Made by a program: the position numbers and the translations under genes. From Bryobacterales bacterium (lineage in GTDB: Bacteria > Acidobacteriota > Terriglobia > Bryobacterales > UBA6623), in contig JAPOOG010000109.1 in assembly GCA_026713545.1 (NCBI GenBank), positions 1-64,000 of the forward strand: DNA of 64,000 nt, written 5' to 3'. Below, piece by piece: positions 34,603 through 42,154 of the stretch (positions are counted from its first letter, which is position 1; the number at the start of each line of letters is the position of its first letter). The notes below the pieces were generated by a model that did not search any database, was not told the DNA's origin, and saw nothing but the letters and a program-made list of their open reading frames with translations.

Positions 34603-34974
34603 TCAACTGCCGCTGTGCGTCCTAGCTGGCTTCGGGAGCGTTTCTGTAGGCGGCTCGGGCTGAACCTCTTGTTCAAGCCACTCCAGATAATTCTGTGAGC
34701 CACCGATAATGGGCAGCACGATCATCTCCGGCAGGTCATAGCTATGGAGCGTCTCGAGTGCATTGCGCACTTCGTCTATCAGATTGCCGGCAGTCTTGAT
34801 CATCAGAAGCAACTCGGCGTCGTTTTCGACCTTACCTTGCCAGCGGTAGTAGGAGAGCAGACCGGGAACCACATTCACACAGGCGGCCAGGCGGTTGTCG
34901 ATGAGGTTGCGTGCGATCGATTCGGCTTCAGTGATATTTCCGCAAGTGGTGTAGACGATGACTTTGTCGGTCAT
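34603..34974 (-). CDS. cutA: Divalent-cation tolerance protein CutA
   Basis: 123 residues. VIVYTTCGNITEAESIARNLI, RLAACVNVVPGLLSYYRWQGK and VLPIIGGSQNYLEWLEQEV are the CutA1 signature; the trimeric ferredoxin-like protein is linked to copper tolerance in E. coli, though its exact role is unsettled. The C-terminal 18 residues are a Pro/Thr-rich extension. AAGGAG sits well before the ATG. Confidence 0.95.
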   Translation of the reverse strand: MTDKVIVYTTCGNITEAESIARNLIDNRLAACVNVVPGLLSYYRWQGKVENDAELLLMIKTAGNLIDEVRNALETLHSYDLPEMIVLPIIGGSQNYLEWLEQEVQPEPPTETLPKPARTHSGS

Positions 34975-35073
34975 GGATCGACTCCTTCAGAACAGAACGT
35001 AGACTCCGATCTTACTGAAACAGAGCAGCTTCGCGTGCTATCTTGGCTATAGTTCAGAGAGGTGTAGGAGAAG

Positions 35074-35364
35074 TTGCAACCAGGAAGAATACTCCGCTGG
35101 ATGTTCTGTGGCCTGCTGCTGCTGGGGGCCACAGGATTCTTTTGGCTGACCGGCCATGACGCGTTGGGCGAGTTGACCGACTCGTGGGAGAAAGAAAAAC
35201 AGATGGAGCAGGCGATCCGACGGCTCGAACTGGAGAACCAACAGCTCGAAGCAACCATCAAGGAGTTGGCGCCCGACGGCCAAGCTGTCGAGAGGATCGC
35301 TCGCGAGGATCTGGGCTGGGCCAAGCCCGGCGAGATCGTCGTCAAGATTCCCGAAAAAGAGTGA
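35074..35364 (+). CDS. Septum formation initiator, FtsB/DivIC-like
   Basis: 96 residues. One membrane segment (MFCGLLLLGATGFFWL) is followed by a coiled coil (EKEKQMEQAIRRLELENQQLEATIKEL) and the short C-terminal signature AREDLGWAKPGEIVVKI, the layout of FtsB/DivIC divisome proteins. The TTG start at 35074 has GTAGGAG upstream; the ATG at 35101 is the alternative and would remove the cytoplasmic tail. Its TGA directly abuts the thiG stop codon on the other strand, with no base between. It is not next to eno or other usual partners. Confidence 0.85.
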   Translation: MQPGRILRWMFCGLLLLGATGFFWLTGHDALGELTDSWEKEKQMEQAIRRLELENQQLEATIKELAPDGQAVERIAREDLGWAKPGEIVVKIPEKE

Positions 35365-36135
35365 TTATCTGACCATGCCCCGAAGCGGGCTACTGGCCGA
35401 GGCGTAGGAGCGCATCGGCATGCGTCCGGCCTCGTAGGCGAGACGGCCAGCGTCAACGGCGAATTTCATCGCCAAGGCCATCTTTTCCGGCTCTTCGGCT
35501 TCTGCGATCGCGGTGTTCATGAGGACGCCGTCGGCGCCCAACTCCATCGCAACCGCGGCGTCGGAGGCGGTGCCCACCCCGGCATCGACGATAAGCGGGA
35601 CGCCGGTGATCATCTCGCGCAGGATGTGCAGGTTGTTGTGGTTCTGCACACCTAGTCCGGAACCGATGGGCGCAGCCAAGGGCATGATAGCGGCCGCTCC
35701 CACATCGATCAGTTTGCGCGCGTAGATCAGGTCGTCATTGGTGTACGGCAAGACGACAAACCCTTCTTTGACAAGAACCTCCGTAGCTTCGAGCAACCCT
35801 TGGTTATCGGGGAAAAGCGTCTTCTGGTCACCGATGACTTCAAGCTTGATCCAGTTGGAGAGACCGACCTCGCGTGCCAAGCGAGCCGTGCGTATCGCCT
35901 CGTCGGCGGTGTAGCAGCCGGCAGTGTTGGGAAGCAAGGAAATCCTGTCGCGGTCGATGTAGTCAAGCAAAGATTCTTTCGAGCGATCGGTCAGGTTGAC
36001 CCGTCGTACCGCTACGGTCACAAAATCGGTGCCGCTGAGCTCATGGCATCGAGCCATCTGCGCAAAGCTGCGATACTTCCCTGTCCCGACAATCAAACGA
36101 GACGAAAACTCTCTACCGGCGATCTTCAAGCCCAT
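35365..36135 (-). CDS. thiG: Thiazole synthase ThiG
   Basis: 256 residues from the ATG at 36135. ThiG builds the thiazole ring of thiamine from deoxyxylulose phosphate, dehydroglycine and ThiS-thiocarboxylate. [39 protein letters not shown], the Schiff-base Lys97 in [24 protein letters not shown] and [29 protein letters not shown] are all present. No thiS, thiF, thiH/thiO, thiC or TPP riboswitch lies nearby. A TACAAT box ends exactly 6 nt before the ATG, so the message is probably leaderless, leaving no room for a riboswitch. Confidence 0.97.
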   Translation of the reverse strand: MGLKIAGREFSSRLIVGTGKYRSFAQMARCHELSGTDFVTVAVRRVNLTDRSKESLLDYIDRDRISLLPNTAGCYTADEAIRTARLAREVGLSNWIKLEVIGDQKTLFPDNQGLLEATEVLVKEGFVVLPYTNDDLIYARKLIDVGAAAIMPLAAPIGSGLGVQNHNNLHILREMITGVPLIVDAGVGTASDAAVAMELGADGVLMNTAIAEAEEPEKMALAMKFAVDAGRLAYEAGRMPMRSYASASSPLRGMVR

Positions 36136-36141
36136 GCCCCG

Positions 36142-36147
36142 ATTGTA
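36142..36147 (-). promoter_or_regulatory. -10 box (TACAAT) for leaderless thiG
   Basis: TACAAT, six bases, then ATG: the expected transcription start is the A of the start codon. It is the clearest example of the leaderless pattern in this window. Confidence 0.55.
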
Positions 36148-36234
36148 GGTGTTGGCAGGAAGGGGCCGCAATGAACTCCGCCAGGAAGCTCAGAGGATCG
36201 GTTCCAGTCCGTGCGACTGCGCGACAGCGCCTTG

Positions 36235-36290
36235 CCTGACTGCTCTCTCACGCCCTTCGCCTACCGCCGGGACGAGAAAGGCAGCCTAAC
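36235..36290 (-). repeat. Family-1 palindromic element, half copy in reverse orientation
   Basis: CTGACTGCTCTCTCACGCCC followed by TTCGCC matches the reverse of the usual left arm (GGCGAAGTGCGTGAGAGGGC). The end GAGAAAGGCAGCCTAAC supplies the TAG stop codon of the convergent gene at 36286. Confidence 0.6.
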
Positions 36291-36858
36291 GGGAAGCTGT
36301 TGAGCGGTGCGCCTTTATTTCATCGAAGAAGTCGTCGAGGCTGATGCCACCCACAGTCCCGGCGGACTTGGCGGAACGGAGAAGTTGTTTCTGCCTGACA
36401 CCGACCACAGGGTGACGAAGGTGGTCGACGACCGTGGCGTTTTCGCTATTGTCGACGAAGAAAACCCCTTGCCAGAGGCCGATGGTGGGGCCGAAAACGG
36501 TGGATGTCTTGTCATTGAGAAAAAGCACGACACGGTCGTTCAACTGCAATTGCGGGAAGTCAACGATCGAGAGCCGCTTGCCGTCCATCTCGCCACCGAT
36601 CATGCGGAAGGTGTAGCGATGCCCGGCGAGGGAGTCGGGGCTGGAATGAGAAACGAGTATGGCGACATCGGAGTAGATGTGCCCCGTCTGCTTGTCGCGG
36701 AGAGGGCTGATCTCGACGATCCGGCCGGCGACCACGTGATGCGCCGTTTGGCAAAGCCGGGCAAAATCGACCGGCAGGACGGTAGAGGCCGCCAGCGGAG
36801 CGGCCGACGCAGCCACGAAAGCCAGGAAGGCGATGCCGCGAATGGAAATCGATGACAT
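36286..36858 (-). CDS. Secreted protein coupled to a matrixin protease, function unknown
   Basis: 190 residues, signal peptide MSSISIRGIAFLAFVAASAA ending near LAAS. The mature part reads TAHHVVAGRIVEISPLRD, YTFRMIGGEMDGKRLSIVDFP, NDRVVLFLNDK and GLWQGVFFVDN, a compact beta protein. It starts three bases after the stop of the protease gene, so the two are almost certainly co-translated. A role as partner, inhibitor or chaperone of the protease is inference. The stop codon TAG overlaps a family-1 terminus. Confidence 0.75.
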   Translation of the reverse strand: MSSISIRGIAFLAFVAASAAPLAASTVLPVDFARLCQTAHHVVAGRIVEISPLRDKQTGHIYSDVAILVSHSSPDSLAGHRYTFRMIGGEMDGKRLSIVDFPQLQLNDRVVLFLNDKTSTVFGPTIGLWQGVFFVDNSENATVVDHLRHPVVGVRQKQLLRSAKSAGTVGGISLDDFFDEIKAHRSTASR

Positions 36859-36861
36859 GGC

Positions 36862-38610
36862 TCAGTTCACATAGATGAATCCGACATTGCTCCAAATCTC
36901 ACCGATACGAATTCGGATGCTCACGCGTCCGGAAACGCCTGCGGGGACTTCCACATTGCCCTGCGCCATCCCCAAGTAACCGGGGGCCGGCCCAAGGAAG
37001 TGTAGATTCGCCTCCTGCCCACCGATCTCGGCGGCGGAGATCGAAATGACCTGTGAGCGCGGTCTTAACGGTGCGGGCCGTCCTGCTGCCGGAGGTGTGG
37101 AAACGGTGCCCTGGCCCGTCAAGAAAACACTGACGATGCTACCGGACATCGCTGGATTCTCCGCCGAGTTGACGGTCGCATCCGGATTGAGGAGGAGCGC
37201 ATCATCATCGCCCACAAGAAACAGCTCTGGGGCAGCCGCGTCAATTCGTATGGAAACAGGCGCCGAATCACCAAACCCATTCCGCACCACAATGCCTCCC
37301 GGGCCGAGACTCGCACCCGGCGGAATCTGTCCGTTGATTTGTGTCGGTGAGGCGTAGAGAAGTGCTGCCGGCTCGTTATTCACGAGCACCCGGGCACCTC
37401 CCAGAGTGGTCGAAAGCGGCCAGGAAGCGGCCTGCTCGACCGATGTGGCCATGGAGCTGCCGAAGATGGTGAACAGCGAGCCGCCAGCCAGCCGGGACGA
37501 GCGCAAGTTCGCACTGTTGGTGATACCCGCTTCTGTCAGGAAGGGTAGATCCGTTCCCGGCGACTCCTGCGCAAGGACAACCAGTTGAATCGCAATGCTG
37601 ACGGGCTGCCCCTGATGGCCTTCTACGTTGACTCCCACCGTTGCCTGATACTCTCCCGGCGGCAGAGAGCTCGGATCGACGCTGATTTCCATCTCACCGT
37701 CGCCGGGGAAATCACCCTTTTCCGGAATGGCCCGGAGCCAATCGTCGGCATTGACGTCAGCCGGAGTCGTGATCGTCCGCTCCCATTTTGTTCCTCCCGG
37801 TCCGAAGATCGAAACCGTCTGCGGGAATGGGGGAAGGCCGCCTTGCTCCGCATCAAAACGCAGCGCGTGGTCCCGGTCGAAGATACGCGCGGCTGGAGCA
37901 TCGCCAGCGGGATACAGAAAGCGGACACCTTCACGCTCGGCGCGAAAGAGTTCTCTCTTGATCTCGCCGACATCGATGACGGCACCCATGACCGTCGGGC
38001 CGACGACGCAGTTGTCGTTGTGATCCAGCCCAAGCGCGTGTCCCAACTCGTGGACCAGCACCGTTTCAAAGTCGATCTGTTCGACTCGCGGATGGGGGCT
38101 GATCGGCAACGTCGGGTTGAAGAAAATATCTGCGTCCGCAATACCTCCGGCGGCAACGTCGTCGACAACCAACGTCACCGCAATGACGGCATTGTGCTCG
38201 GGCGTCTCGGAGAAAAAGGCAGGCACGGAAGATCCGGGTTGCTCGGGCAGCGGATCGGGACAAGCGAACAGTCCGCCGCACGATGCGATCGTGACTAGCC
38301 CGTCCTCGAAATCAGCAAATCTGGCGCTGAGCCCGTGATTTTCAAACGTCCAGTCCGCCCCACTGATCCCATTCCAACGCTCGATGCCGCTGTCGATCGA
38401 CGGAATCCAGACGTTCTCCGTCGTCAGGAATCGGCCATCGAATCGTTCATTGAAGTTGACGCCGAGCTTGCCTTCCGCCTTGGGGCCGATTTCGTTGGGT
38501 AAGCCGATAATCGAAAAGCCACCTGGTTTACAGGCCTCGACGGAAGATTGCGCCGACGATGCAGCAGCAATCAGAAGCAGGCCCAGACCGATAGCAGCGA
38601 TGCTTCGCAT
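36862..38610 (-). CDS. Secreted matrixin-type metalloprotease with Solibacter C-terminal domain
   Basis: 582 residues from the ATG at 38610. A signal peptide (MRSIAAIGLGLLLIAAASSA) is followed by a metzincin domain: HELGHALGLDHNDN gives the HExxHxxGxxH zinc site and CVVGPTVMGA the Met-turn, near residues 190-220. A middle beta domain (about 270-360) carries GEYQATVGVNVEG. The last 215 residues (AGGSLFTIFGSSMA, LGGARVLVNNEPAALLYASPTQINGQIP, PGYLGMAQGNVEVPAGVSG) match the C-terminal domain family first described from Solibacter usitatus (TIGR03437), the strongest taxonomic clue in the window. Probably cell-surface or secreted. Confidence 0.88.
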   Translation of the reverse strand: MRSIAAIGLGLLLIAAASSAQSSVEACKPGGFSIIGLPNEIGPKAEGKLGVNFNERFDGRFLTTENVWIPSIDSGIERWNGISGADWTFENHGLSARFADFEDGLVTIASCGGLFACPDPLPEQPGSSVPAFFSETPEHNAVIAVTLVVDDVAAGGIADADIFFNPTLPISPHPRVEQIDFETVLVHELGHALGLDHNDNCVVGPTVMGAVIDVGEIKRELFRAEREGVRFLYPAGDAPAARIFDRDHALRFDAEQGGLPPFPQTVSIFGPGGTKWERTITTPADVNADDWLRAIPEKGDFPGDGEMEISVDPSSLPPGEYQATVGVNVEGHQGQPVSIAIQLVVLAQESPGTDLPFLTEAGITNSANLRSSRLAGGSLFTIFGSSMATSVEQAASWPLSTTLGGARVLVNNEPAALLYASPTQINGQIPPGASLGPGGIVVRNGFGDSAPVSIRIDAAAPELFLVGDDDALLLNPDATVNSAENPAMSGSIVSVFLTGQGTVSTPPAAGRPAPLRPRSQVISISAAEIGGQEANLHFLGPAPGYLGMAQGNVEVPAGVSGRVSIRIRIGEIWSNVGFIYVN

Positions 38611-38669
38611 GATAAGGGGCGCTTTCAGGTCGGGCGGCCGCCGCAAGGGGCCTGATCCCACCCAATGTG

Positions 38670-38675
38670 ATCATA
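38670..38675 (-). promoter_or_regulatory. -10 box (TATGAT) upstream of the matrixin pair
   Basis: Minus-strand TATGAT about 60 nt before the ATG; no clear -35. The remainder of the 250-bp gap 38611-38860 shows nothing recognisable. Confidence 0.3.
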
Positions 38676-38860
38676 CCCGGAACCATATGCGCGAGACTCT
38701 CGGGTTTCACTTCAGAAAACGCCCGAATTACGCCCTGCTGAGAGTCCGGCCTTGTTCCCCCTTTATTATTCCATGGGAACTTTCCCCCCGGGAGAGCGTG
38801 TTCCGGAGCACACATTGCCGGCTGCTGACAGCCGTCTGGCAAACCTTGACCTGGCTTTGG

Positions 38861-39718
38861 TCAACCCGAGGAGACTGTATTCTTGAGGATGCCGATCCCG
38901 TCGATCTCTACTTCCACCACATCACCAGCCTTCATGGGACTCGTGCTACCCGGTGTGCCGGTGTAGATTACGTCCCCGGGCGACAGAGTGACGAAGTGGC
39001 TGACATGGCTGACGATCTGAGCCGGTCCGAAGAGCAGATCGCTGACCAACTGTGACTGCTTGACTTGGCCGTTGAGCCGGAGCTGAATGCGGGCCTTGTC
39101 GTAATCGAAGGCGGTCGCGATAGACGGCCCGAGCGGACCGAACGTATCAGCGCCCTTGGCTCGCCACCACTGCACATCCTTCTGGTCCCCTTTGGTGCCG
39201 TTCTGCCAGTTGCGGTCGGAGACATCGTTTCCGCAGGTGTAACCGAAGATGTGGTTTGCCGCGTTCTCGACCGAGACGGACTTCGCCTCTCTGCCGATCA
39301 CGATGACCAGCTCGGCTTCGTAATGAACGTCTTTGGCGCCGGCGGGGATGACGATTTCTCCCCCTGGGTCAAGCAGCGCTGAAGGAGGCTTGTAGAAAAT
39401 TTCCGGCGTCTCCGGCGGTATCCGTTCACCCAAGTGGCTCTTGTAGTTGAGCCCGACACACAAGACCTTCGGCGGATCACAGGGATAGAGAAGTTTCACG
39501 TCACCGAGGTCGACAGGGTCTCCGCTCGGCGCACGGTCCCCGAAGAGGTCGCCTCCAATCGGCTGAATGGAGTCGCCGTCGAGAATACCGTAGGAGGTCG
39601 CACCTCCTTGCTCGAAACGCACGTAATGGGTCGCTGAACCCGAACCCGAGCCTGACTGAGCCATTGCTGCACCTCCCGCTGCTAAAGCGGCAAAAAATGT
39701 TCTACGCGTTGTATGCAC
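38861..39718 (-). CDS. Exported FAH-family protein, paralogue 1
   Basis: 285 residues, GTG start. The N-terminus MHTTRRTFFAALAAGGAAMA is a twin-arginine signal followed by a Gly/Ser linker, so the folded enzyme should be exported by Tat. The FAH core is intact: VLCVGLNYKSHLGERIP, the Glu pair in VHYEAELVIVIGREA, GYTCGNDVSDRNWQ (Asp), ADTFGPLGPSIAT, VTLSPGDVIYTGTPG and VVEVEIDGIGILKN. It shares most of its length with the next gene. FAH enzymes are normally cytoplasmic, so export is unusual. Substrate unknown. Confidence 0.88.
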   Translation of the reverse strand: MHTTRRTFFAALAAGGAAMAQSGSGSGSATHYVRFEQGGATSYGILDGDSIQPIGGDLFGDRAPSGDPVDLGDVKLLYPCDPPKVLCVGLNYKSHLGERIPPETPEIFYKPPSALLDPGGEIVIPAGAKDVHYEAELVIVIGREAKSVSVENAANHIFGYTCGNDVSDRNWQNGTKGDQKDVQWWRAKGADTFGPLGPSIATAFDYDKARIQLRLNGQVKQSQLVSDLLFGPAQIVSHVSHFVTLSPGDVIYTGTPGSTSPMKAGDVVEVEIDGIGILKNTVSSG

Positions 39719-39773
39719 AGGAATCCATTGTCTAAAAAGTCGGCTGATACAGCAGAAGTTCCACAGCAGCCAT

Positions 39774-40634
39774 TCAACCCGCTATTTTGTTGCGAAGGAT
39801 GCCGATGCCGTCAACCTCCACTTCGACCACGTCGCCGGCCTTCATTGCACTCGTCGTGCCGGGCGTTCCGGTGAAGATCACATCACCGGGAAGGAGCGTC
39901 ACGAACTGGCTGATGAAGCTGACCGTCTGCACCGGGTTGTGGATCAGGTCACTGAGCATCTGTTCCTGCTTCACCTCACCGTTGAGGCGAAGCTGAATCT
40001 TCGACTTTTCATAATCGAGGCCGATCGCAATGGCCGGGCCCATGGGGCCGAACGTGTCGCTGCCCTTACCGCGCCACCATTGCATGTCTTTGTTTTCAGA
40101 ACCGTCGATCGAGCCGTTCTGCCAATTGCGCTCGCTCACATCGTTGCCGCAGGTGTAGCCGAGGATGTAGTCCGCAGCCTCGGCCTCAGAGACCTTGCTC
40201 GCCTCTTTGCCGATCACAATCACAAATTCGGCCTCATAGTGCACATCCTGCGCGCCTTTGGGGAACACAATGTCTTGTTCGGGGTGGGCCAGGCTCGTAA
40301 TCGGTTTATAGAACGGCTCCGGGTGTTCCGGCGGTTCGCGGCCCGGACCGAGGTGGCTCAAATAGTTCCCCGCCAGAGCGAACACCTTCGTCGGCTGGAT
40401 GGGGTAAAGCAGTTTCACCTCGCTGAGCGGAAGGCTTTCACCTGTCGGAGTGCGGCTTCCGAACAGATCGCCTTCGATCGGATACACCATTTCGCCGTCG
40501 AGGCCGCCAAAGGCGATCTCACCGCCGTGCTCGTAGCGAACGAAACGGCTGAACTCAGCCGGCATCGACGAGCCGCAGCTCCATACCGCCGCACCGGCCG
40601 TTACGGCCATGAATGTTCTTCGTGTGGTTTTCAT
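39774..40634 (-). CDS. Exported FAH-family protein, paralogue 2 (Tat lipoprotein-like)
   Basis: 286 residues from the ATG at 40634 (GGAGGTG upstream). MKTTRRTFMAVTAGAAVWSCGSS combines a twin-arginine motif with a possible lipobox Cys, suggesting a membrane-tethered export product. The core matches paralogue 1: VHYEAEFVIVIGKEA, GYTCGNDVSERNWQNG, SDTFGPMGPAIAI, TLLPGDVIFTGTPGTTSAMKAG. The two genes are 55 bp apart in the same direction and probably arose by tandem duplication. The catalytic metal ligands are kept in both. Confidence 0.88.
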   Translation of the reverse strand: MKTTRRTFMAVTAGAAVWSCGSSMPAEFSRFVRYEHGGEIAFGGLDGEMVYPIEGDLFGSRTPTGESLPLSEVKLLYPIQPTKVFALAGNYLSHLGPGREPPEHPEPFYKPITSLAHPEQDIVFPKGAQDVHYEAEFVIVIGKEASKVSEAEAADYILGYTCGNDVSERNWQNGSIDGSENKDMQWWRGKGSDTFGPMGPAIAIGLDYEKSKIQLRLNGEVKQEQMLSDLIHNPVQTVSFISQFVTLLPGDVIFTGTPGTTSAMKAGDVVEVEVDGIGILRNKIAG

Positions 40635-40854
40635 GCTTGCGTGATGCACCTCCGTCGCAGGTCGGCGCCAGTTTAGCAGATCAGATCGGGTTTAACAGCC
40701 CGTGTCAATAGCCCCGCTGCATTCAAGCGGCGATGCATCCCGGCTGAACTGCGTTGCTTCTCGGTCGAATATGTTCAATATGCTCCCTCGTCGCGCCTTG
40801 TCAGCCGGGCGCCTCGGCACTCTCGGTGCTACTCGGGGTTTCACCACGGACTGT

Positions 40855-41622
40855 TCAAGGCTCCAGGCGGTTCTCTGTGGATTCCGGGTATTCCACGCGG
40901 ACCAGACAGAGCCCTTTCGCCGGGGCCGTGGCGCCAGCCGCCGATCTTCGCTTATTGTCGAGAATAGCAGAGACATCGTCGGCTTTGAGCCGGCAGCGGC
41001 CTACGTCGAGCAGCGTGCCTACGATGTTCCGGACCATGTGATAAAGGAATCCATCCCCTCTGACATGATAGATCAGCCGTTCGCCGTCGCGGCTCAGCGC
41101 GGAAGAGAAGATCGTTCGGACAGGCGATGCAACTTCGTCGCCACCCGCCGCGGCGAGCGACCGGAAGTCGTGCCTCCCGACAAATCGCTCAGCGGCCTTG
41201 CACATCGCTGCCTCGTCAAGCGGGTAAGGATGATGGTAGACGTAGCGGGCAACGAAGGGCGGGCAGATAGCGTCCCGCCAGACCCGATACTCGTAGAATT
41301 TGCCGCTAGCCGAGTGGCGGGCGTGGAACTCCCGGGATGCCTGTTCGAGCGAGACAACCCGAACCGCTTCCGGGAGCAAGCGGTTCATTGCCCTGAGGAG
41401 ATTGTCGGTGGGAATGGGGTTGGCGAGTGCGAACGAAGCAACCTGGCCCAGCGCATGAACACCGGCGTCGGTTCGTCCGGCACCCTGCACATCGACAGGG
41501 ACACCTTCGATCTCGGCGAGTGCGTCCTTCAGGACGCCTTGAACGGTCGAGCGATTCGGCTGGATCTGCCAGCCGTGGAAGTCCGTGCCATCGTATGCGA
41601 GAGTCGCTTTGAAATGGCGCAT
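40855..41622 (-). CDS. truA: tRNA pseudouridine(38-40) synthase TruA
   Basis: 255 residues. TruA modifies U38-40 of the anticodon stem-loop. FKATLAYDGTDFHGWQIQP, the catalytic Asp52 in GAGRTDAGVHALGQVA, FHARHSASGKFYEYRVW, RHDFRSLAAAG and DGFLYHMVRNIVGTLLDVG are diagnostic. Only 18 bp separate the ATG from the end of a family-2 element (41641-41903), so this gene's promoter is within or has been displaced by the element. The C-terminus is normal. Confidence 0.96.
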   Translation of the reverse strand: MRHFKATLAYDGTDFHGWQIQPNRSTVQGVLKDALAEIEGVPVDVQGAGRTDAGVHALGQVASFALANPIPTDNLLRAMNRLLPEAVRVVSLEQASREFHARHSASGKFYEYRVWRDAICPPFVARYVYHHPYPLDEAAMCKAAERFVGRHDFRSLAAAGGDEVASPVRTIFSSALSRDGERLIYHVRGDGFLYHMVRNIVGTLLDVGRCRLKADDVSAILDNKRRSAAGATAPAKGLCLVRVEYPESTENRLEP

Positions 41623-41640
41623 CCGAAATCAGAGGCCATA

Positions 41641-41903
41641 GCAGCCCGTGGTAAAAGTTACGCGGGCGGGGTTACGCGCCCCGGGGCCGATGGCGCAACG
41701 TCTGGCCGCTCCAGTAGCGCGGAGCCGAGCTCTCCGCGCAGCTGAGCAGAAGTGGCGCGTAACCCTTCGAGCAACGGACGTTTGCGGCCGTCGGCTTTGT
41801 CGCTCGTCAGAGGAGATCACCCGGATCGCCATCTTCCTCACTCCGCGCCGAGGATGAGCAGGAGCCCGCCGCCTCTTCCACGGGACTTTTACCACGGGCT
41901 GCC
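41641..41903. mobile_element. Family-2 MITE-like element, copy 1
   Basis: About 263 bp bounded by GCAGCCCGTGGTAAAAG and its inverse CTTTTACCACGGGCTGC. The interior matches copy 2 in blocks (GAAGTGGCGCGTAACC, ACGGACGTTTGC, CCGTCGGCTTT, GATCACCCGGATC/GTTCACCCGGATC). There is no transposase or plausible protein inside. No clear target duplication remains. It lies between truA and the TolC-like gene. Confidence 0.8.
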
Positions 41904-41966
41904 AGGGAGCGCCACGGGCAACCGCTAACCTTTCGGGCTCCGAAGGCGTCTCTAATAGGGTGGCCA

Positions 41967-41995
41967 TTGTCAGCGAATCAGCGCAGTGTTAGGAT
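41967..41995 (+). promoter_or_regulatory. Promoter of the TolC-like gene
   Basis: TTGTCA, 17 bp, TAGGAT: the most complete plus-strand sigma-70-type promoter in the window. The leader would be about 150 nt and contains CCTGC-N7-TGCAGG near 42019-42039. Confidence 0.5.
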
Positions 41996-42154
41996 AACAA
42001 AGAACTTCCGCCACCCATGCCTGCAAACCTTCTGCAGGGTTACCTCACCACAAGCTACAGCACCGACAGCGTACTCGCAGAACGGAGCCGGCCGAACCCA
42101 GTTTGATCGCATCCGCTCGGGTTGGAGTTCGCTCGCAGACTCGGAGAATCCGTG

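Noticed and set aside
36136-36285. Possible TPP riboswitch upstream of thiG
   Set aside because: No thi-box sequence is present and the -10 box sits six bases before the start codon.
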